A DNA stretch of 16,746 nt from Methanolobus sp. UBA474 (GTDB taxonomy: Archaea > Halobacteriota > Methanosarcinia > Methanosarcinales > Methanosarcinaceae). The DNA lies in the NCBI GenBank assembly GCA_002501695.1, contig DANZ01000022.1, positions 1 through 16,746 on the forward strand. The letters are read 5' to 3'. This document shows, one piece after another, positions 13,060 to 16,746 of the stretch. Position numbers and translations under genes: made by a program. Every line of letters begins with the position of its first letter. Within the stretch, counting starts at the first letter, position 1. Below the pieces are notes generated by a model, which worked only from the letters and a program-made list of their open reading frames with translations, did no database searches and had not been told where the DNA came from.

Positions 13060-14130
13060 TTGCTTCCTGATGACATTATTAAGAGTGCCCGCAGCGGAGA
13101 AGTGGGATATGAGGACGCACTCCGGCTGCTGGCTGCCAACCCGTTTGACCTCTTCAGCCTTGCAAACGATATGCGCTATGATGCCGTAGGTGACACTGTA
13201 AGCTATGTGGTCAACAGAAATATCTATCTGACCAACCGGTGCATCGGCAATTGCGGATTCTGTGCTTTCAAGCAAAAAGAGGGCTATATCCTTACCCGGG
13301 ACGAGGTACTTCGTGAAGTGAAACTGGCACAGGCTGCGGGAGCAGTGGAAGTCTGTGTGCAGGGGGGGTACAACCCGGATCTCACACTTGACTATTACCA
13401 GGACATATTCAAGGCGATCAAGTCAGAGCATCCTGCAATAAGTATTCACGGCCTCTCACCCATGGAAGTTTTCTATGCTGCGGGCCAGGAAGGCATACCT
13501 GTGGATGAGGCACTGATGCTTTTGAAGAAAAGCGGACTTGACACGCTTACAGGCACCTCCGCAGAGATCCTTGTAGACAGAGTACGCAATATAATATGTC
13601 CGGATAAGCTTAGCACCAGTCAGTGGGTAGAGACCATCACAGCGGCGCACGGGATAGGTCTTCGCACCAATGCAACCATTATGTACGGCCATGTAGAGAG
13701 CATCCGCGAGAGGCTTGAACATATTTTCCTGATACGCGATATACAGAAGCGCACAGGCGGGTTCACAGAGTTCATACCCATGCCCTTCATGCCCTACAAC
13801 AACAGGACAGGAGAAAGCATGATGGGTAGAGGACAATACATGACCGGCGGCATTGAAGACCTTCAGCTGTTTGCTATTTCCAGGATCATACTTCACACTC
13901 ATATTGACAATATACAGGCCCCATGGGTAAAGTTAGGCAAGAAGCTCGCACAGGTTGCACTTTTCAGCGGAGCCAACGACCTTGGGGGAACACTAATGGA
14001 AGATCATATAACTACCGCGTCCGGAGGCAGCAACGGAGAGTATACTCCAGCAAGTGAACTGGAATGGATCATCAGGGAAAGCGGAAGGACTACAAAAAGA
14101 AGGAACGCCATCTATGAGGAATGCAAATGA
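13060..14130 (+). CDS. cofH2: FO synthase subunit CofH, second copy
   Basis: A 356-residue paralogue of the preceding gene, with all the CofH blocks: VNRNIYLTNRCIGNCGFCAF (C61, C65, C68), EVCVQGGYNPD, HGLSPMEVFYAA, TGTSAEILVDRVRNIICPDK, MYGHVES, FIPMPFMPYNN and GANDLGGTLMEDH. By eye well over half of the residues match cofH1, and several DNA stretches are nearly identical, so this is a tandem duplication, though an old one. The start is a TTG at 13060 with GAGGG about 6 bases upstream; no in-frame ATG exists nearby. The low-efficiency start may set its dose relative to cofH1. Duplicate cofH genes are known in Methanosarcina species; why two are kept is unclear. Confidence 0.95.
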   Translation: MLPDDIIKSARSGEVGYEDALRLLAANPFDLFSLANDMRYDAVGDTVSYVVNRNIYLTNRCIGNCGFCAFKQKEGYILTRDEVLREVKLAQAAGAVEVCVQGGYNPDLTLDYYQDIFKAIKSEHPAISIHGLSPMEVFYAAGQEGIPVDEALMLLKKSGLDTLTGTSAEILVDRVRNIICPDKLSTSQWVETITAAHGIGLRTNATIMYGHVESIRERLEHIFLIRDIQKRTGGFTEFIPMPFMPYNNRTGESMMGRGQYMTGGIEDLQLFAISRIILHTHIDNIQAPWVKLGKKLAQVALFSGANDLGGTLMEDHITTASGGSNGEYTPASELEWIIRESGRTTKRRNAIYEECK

Positions 14131-14759
14131 AGGCACTTATTCCCTACAAAAGACAGAACGCCAAATCCAGGCTTTCACCTGCATTGTCTCTCAGAGAACG
14201 GGAACAATTTGTGGAACTTATGCTAAGGGATGTCGTTGAAAGCCTTCGGGAGGCAGGAGTCACCGATATCGACATACTGACGACCCCAAGCAACGGAGTT
14301 CCCGGTGACCTCGGAACGAACATCCTTTTCAGTGAACACGACCTCAATGAAGCCATAAACCAGTATCTTGAAACCGTCAATGAGCCGGTCCTGATCCTGA
14401 TGGCTGATCTCCCTCTGGTGGCTCCCAGACACGTAAAAGAAATAGTTGCAATAGATAAGGACCTCGTGATCGTTCCCGGAAAAGGAGGAGGGACGAATGT
14501 TCTGTGCATAAGGAATCCTCAGAGGTTCTATGTAAGGTACTATGACTCCAGTTTCCTGAATCACTGCAGGATAGCGGAAGAGACAGGCCAGTCAGTCCAT
14601 ATATACGATTCGTTCCTGCTCAGCACGGATATTGACGAACCTCATGACCTTATAGAGGTCATGCTTCACGGGCATGGCCTGTCAAAAGCCTATGTCGATA
14701 GTAAATTCGGAATGGAAAGGAATGGAAAGTCAAGGGCAGGGCTTGGCCTGCTGCAGTAA
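14127..14759 (+). CDS. cofC: 2-phospho-L-lactate guanylyltransferase CofC
   Basis: A 210-residue nucleotidyltransferase that activates 2-phospholactate (or a related three-carbon acid) with GTP, the step that supplies the side chain joined to FO in F420. The family opening is MKALIPYKRQNAKSRLSPAL, with its basic nucleotide-binding residues; LILMADLPLVAP is the metal-binding aspartate loop; VPGKGGGTNVL and STDIDEPHDL follow as in CofC. I chose the ATG at 14127: GAGGA lies 6 bases upstream, and it overlaps the cofH2 stop as ATGA. The ATG at 14121 would touch the ribosome binding site. It ends the cof run; cofD and cofE are not in the window. Confidence 0.95.
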   Translation: MKALIPYKRQNAKSRLSPALSLREREQFVELMLRDVVESLREAGVTDIDILTTPSNGVPGDLGTNILFSEHDLNEAINQYLETVNEPVLILMADLPLVAPRHVKEIVAIDKDLVIVPGKGGGTNVLCIRNPQRFYVRYYDSSFLNHCRIAEETGQSVHIYDSFLLSTDIDEPHDLIEVMLHGHGLSKAYVDSKFGMERNGKSRAGLGLLQ

Positions 14760-14884
14760 TGTAAAGTATTTGTAACCCTTCCGCCATATAGGATAACCTC
14801 AAGCCATCCCCGGTTTTATGCCGGAGATAGATTATATATTCTTCAGATTATAGAAAACGTTACTTTAACACAGGTGATAAATAA
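14760..14884 (+). promoter_or_regulatory. Intergenic with promoter for the ferredoxin-geranylgeranyl reductase unit
   Basis: ATTATATAT at 14831-14839 is a strong archaeal TATA box; transcription would start near 14860. GGTGA at 14873-14877 precedes the GTG start at 14885 by 7 bases. Upstream, CCGG-n7-CCGG near 14811-14825 could form a short stem, but no T-run follows, so I do not call a terminator for cofC. Confidence 0.55.
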
Positions 14885-15058
14885 GTGGCCATCAAGGTGA
14901 ATAAATTCAAATGCGGATACTGCGGTGCATGTGTAGGTGTGTGCCCCACTGGTGCGCTTGAATTGGTCGAGACTTGGATCGAAGTGGATGAGAACTGCAC
15001 CAGTTGCGGGATCTGCGCCAGGATCTGCCCGATGGGAGCCATTGAGGTGTCCAGATGA
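14885..15058 (+). CDS. Small 2x[4Fe-4S] ferredoxin, electron donor for geranylgeranyl reductase
   Basis: A 57-residue ferredoxin with two complete motifs: C10, C13, C16, C20 (CGYCGACVGVCP) and C38, C41, C44, C48 (CTSCGICARICP). The start is a GTG with GGTGA 7 bases upstream; no ATG fits. The stop overlaps the next ATG by 4 bases (ATGA), so it is coupled to geranylgeranyl reductase. From memory of work in M. acetivorans, the ferredoxin next to this reductase is needed for full saturation of archaeal lipids when both are expressed together; that function is assigned here by context. Confidence 0.94.
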   Translation: MAIKVNKFKCGYCGACVGVCPTGALELVETWIEVDENCTSCGICARICPMGAIEVSR

Positions 15059-16263
15059 AAGACCAGTACGATGTCGTTGTGATCGGTGCAGGACCCGGGG
15101 GGTCCATTGCTGCTAAAACTGCAGCTAAAAAAGGCCTTAGTGTACTGATGATCGAGAAAAGGCAGGAGATAGGGGACCCTGTCAGATGTGCGGAGGGAGT
15201 CAGCAAGGTGTGGCTGCGGAAGCATATCGAACCTGACCATCGCTGGATATGCGCCGATGTAAAGGGATCACGTATATTTTCACCCGATGGCACCATGATC
15301 GAGATGGCAGAGGAAATATCAGGAGGAGAGGTCGGCTACGTCCTGGAACGCAAGCTCTTTGACCGGGCACTTGCCTATGAAAGTGCAAAAGCAGGAGCGG
15401 ATGTCGTAGTAAAGACCAGGGCAACAGGACTCATCACAGAGAACGGCTTTGTCAGAGGCGTCAAACTGATGCACCTTGGCGAAGAGAAAGAGGTCCGTTC
15501 AAAGCTGGTTATCGGTGCCGATGGCATTGAATCAAAGGTAGGAAGATGGGCTGGTATTGACACTTCACTAAAGCCTGCAGACATCGAAACCTGCGCCCAG
15601 TTCCTTATGAGCGGTACAGGCATCGACCAGGACTACTGTTATTTCTACCTTGGCAATGAAATGGCCCCCAGCGGATATATCTGGGTATTCCCAAAGGGAG
15701 AGGGCCTCGCCAACGTGGGTATTGGCATCCTTGGAAGTAAATCAGGCAAGAAGCATGCAATTGATTACCTGAAGGAGTTCGTTGAGCAAAAGTTCCCTGA
15801 TGCGGATATCCTGGAAATAGATGTTGGAGCAGTACCTGTAAGCGGCAGCATCGAAAGGACCATCGCCAACGGCCTGATGCTTGTAGGAGATGCGGCGAGG
15901 CAGTCAGACCCAATTACAGGCGGCGGCATAATAAATGCGATGGAGGCAGGCAGGATTGCCGGAGAGGTCGCATTCGAGGCTATTTCCAGAAACGACATGT
16001 CAACCGCAATGCTGGAAACCTATGAGAAAAGATGGCGCCAGACCCTGGGTATGGAGATCGATAACAGCCTTATAGTGAAAGACGTTTTCATCGGCTTTAC
16101 GGATAAGGAGATCAATTCCCTTGCACATTCACTGGAAAATGTTAATTTCTCCAGTATGAGTCTGATCGATTTACTGTATGCTCTCTTCAGAGCGAACAAA
16201 AAGCTCCTTTGGGACCTGAGAGTACTGTTCAAGAACGTAGTCAAGCATGAAACCGGACTTTGA
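15055..16263 (+). CDS. Digeranylgeranylglycerophospholipid reductase (geranylgeranyl reductase family)
   Basis: A 402-residue FAD enzyme that saturates the geranylgeranyl chains of archaeal phospholipid precursors to give archaeol lipids. The N-terminal FAD motif is VVVIGAGPGGSIAA (G11, G13, G16). DPVRCAEGVSK contains the conserved Cys45. The substrate motif PxxYxWxFP is intact as P205-S-G-Y208-I-W210-V-F212-P213. The second FAD motif is LVGDAARQSDPITGGGI near residue 278. Length fits the archaeal family. GAGGTG lies about 5 bases before the ATG, inside the ferredoxin gene. The protein is peripheral, acting at the membrane on lipid substrates and reduced by the coupled ferredoxin. Confidence 0.96.
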   Translation: MKDQYDVVVIGAGPGGSIAAKTAAKKGLSVLMIEKRQEIGDPVRCAEGVSKVWLRKHIEPDHRWICADVKGSRIFSPDGTMIEMAEEISGGEVGYVLERKLFDRALAYESAKAGADVVVKTRATGLITENGFVRGVKLMHLGEEKEVRSKLVIGADGIESKVGRWAGIDTSLKPADIETCAQFLMSGTGIDQDYCYFYLGNEMAPSGYIWVFPKGEGLANVGIGILGSKSGKKHAIDYLKEFVEQKFPDADILEIDVGAVPVSGSIERTIANGLMLVGDAARQSDPITGGGIINAMEAGRIAGEVAFEAISRNDMSTAMLETYEKRWRQTLGMEIDNSLIVKDVFIGFTDKEINSLAHSLENVNFSSMSLIDLLYALFRANKKLLWDLRVLFKNVVKHETGL

Positions 16264-16343
16264 ACGCTGACCGGCAGGATCTCTGCCGGTAACATCCTTT
16301 TCTTATACCAAAATTAACATCTATTCAACTTTCCAGCTGCAGT
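16264..16343. terminator. Hairpin terminator between convergent genes
   Basis: ACCGGCAG-gatct-CTGCCGGT (16270-16290) is a perfect 8-bp stem with a 5-base loop, 7 bases after the geranylgeranyl reductase stop, followed by the T-rich CCTTTTCTT (16296-16304). It fits the plus-strand operon. It may also slow the converging trkH transcript, although no T-run follows it on that side. Confidence 0.7.
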
Positions 16344-16746
16344 TCATTCTTTCCAGAATGTGGGTGTCAGCATCACTATTACAGTGAACACTTCGAGCCT
16401 GCCAATCCACATGTTCGCTGTAAGCAGGAGTTTCCCGAGAGCTGGGACACTGTCAAAGTTAGCCATCGGGCCGACTACATTGAATCCGGGCCCTATGTTC
16501 CCCAATGTTGTTATGGATGCAGTGATGGAACTTATCAGGTCCATTCCCATCAGGGCCAGTATCCCCGCAGATATAGCAAATATCATCATGTAGATGACAA
16601 CGAAGGACACGATGGACTGCATTATGTCTTCTGGCACAGCTTTCCCGTTGTACTTTACAGGTTTTACAGCCTTGGGGTGCAGGGACTTAAAAAGAACGGT
16701 TTGCCCGTATTTCGTTAAAAACAAAAGCCGGACAACTTTTATTCCG
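16344..16746 (-). CDS. trkH: TrkH-family potassium uptake membrane protein, N-terminal part cut by window edge
   Basis: 134 codons are open from the right edge to a TGA at 16344. The C-terminal region of a TrkH/KtrB potassium transporter is clear: GIKVVRLLFLTKYGQTVL, LHPKAVKPVKYNG, a hydrophobic segment, then the last selectivity-filter loop (SITTLGNIGPGFNVVGP) and the family end LGRLEVFTVIVMLTPTFW, here with IGRLEVF. The start codon and first three repeats lie outside the window. It converges on the geranylgeranyl reductase gene. The cytoplasmic TrkA/KtrA partner is not visible. Confidence 0.94.
   Translation of the reverse strand, partial: GIKVVRLLFLTKYGQTVLFKSLHPKAVKPVKYNGKAVPEDIMQSIVSFVVIYMMIFAISAGILALMGMDLISSITASITTLGNIGPGFNVVGPMANFDSVPALGKLLLTANMWIGRLEVFTVIVMLTPTFWKE

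Noticed and set aside
14807..14825. Terminator after cofC
   Set aside because: The CCGG stem is only 4 bp and no T-run follows.
14860..15296. Minus-strand frames opposite the second ferredoxin
   Set aside because: The antisense reading has no domain, and the plus strand encodes two complete cluster motifs.
1..16746. CRISPR array, tRNA, rRNA or complete insertion sequence
   Set aside because: No regularly spaced repeats, no cloverleaf with a T-loop consensus, and no transposase with terminal inverted repeats were found by eye.

Overview
The window is from a methanogenic archaeon of the order Methanosarcinales, probably a methylotrophic member of the Methanosarcinaceae. Three things point there: an F420H2 dehydrogenase (fpo) operon with a split fpoJ, a tandem pair of cofH genes, and archaeal lipid genes with archaeal-style TATA boxes and GGTGA/GGAGG ribosome binding sites. 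The genus cannot be settled from the sequence.

Region 1 (1-6347, minus strand) is the 5' part of the fpo operon in the order fpoA-B-C-D-H-I-J1-J2-K-L. fpoL runs off the left edge. Genes are tightly packed, several overlap by 4-16 bases, and each has a good ribosome binding site. A TATA box near 6390 gives a short leader. The complex oxidises reduced F420, passes electrons to methanophenazine and pumps ions.

Region 2 (6348-7460) is the irregular part. It holds an AT-rich fpo upstream region, a minus-strand hairpin/T-tract terminator at 6562-6584, about 330 bases of GC-richer unexplained DNA, a small antibiotic-biosynthesis-monooxygenase (ABM) gene, and the 5' stump of an AHSA1/SRPBCC gene whose reading frame now ends just before the ABM start codon. 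It looks like accessory DNA that has undergone deletion.

Region 3 (7461-9325, minus strand) has a two-gene unit, a DUF22-like protein followed by a protein with two zinc-ribbon-like cysteine sets, then an Lrp/AsnC regulator. Inverted repeats lie at the promoters.

Region 4 (9326-16263, plus strand) holds a small two-cluster ferredoxin with a CrtI/phytoene-desaturase-like flavoprotein, then the F420 genes cofG, cofH1, cofH2 and cofC, then a second two-cluster ferredoxin with geranylgeranyl reductase. So coenzyme F420 synthesis is framed by two ferredoxin-flavoprotein pairs that probably act on archaeal lipid isoprenoid chains, and it lies beside the main F420H2-consuming complex.

Region 5 (16264-16746) has a strong hairpin terminator that can serve both converging transcripts, then the C-terminal part of a TrkH potassium transporter on the minus strand, cut by the right edge.

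The most noteworthy points are the paired ferredoxin-flavoprotein modules, the AHSA1 deletion that produced a leader ORF for the ABM gene, the uncharacterised DUF22/zinc-ribbon/Lrp group with its palindromes, and a short ORF with its own ribosome binding site overlapping the cofH1 start.
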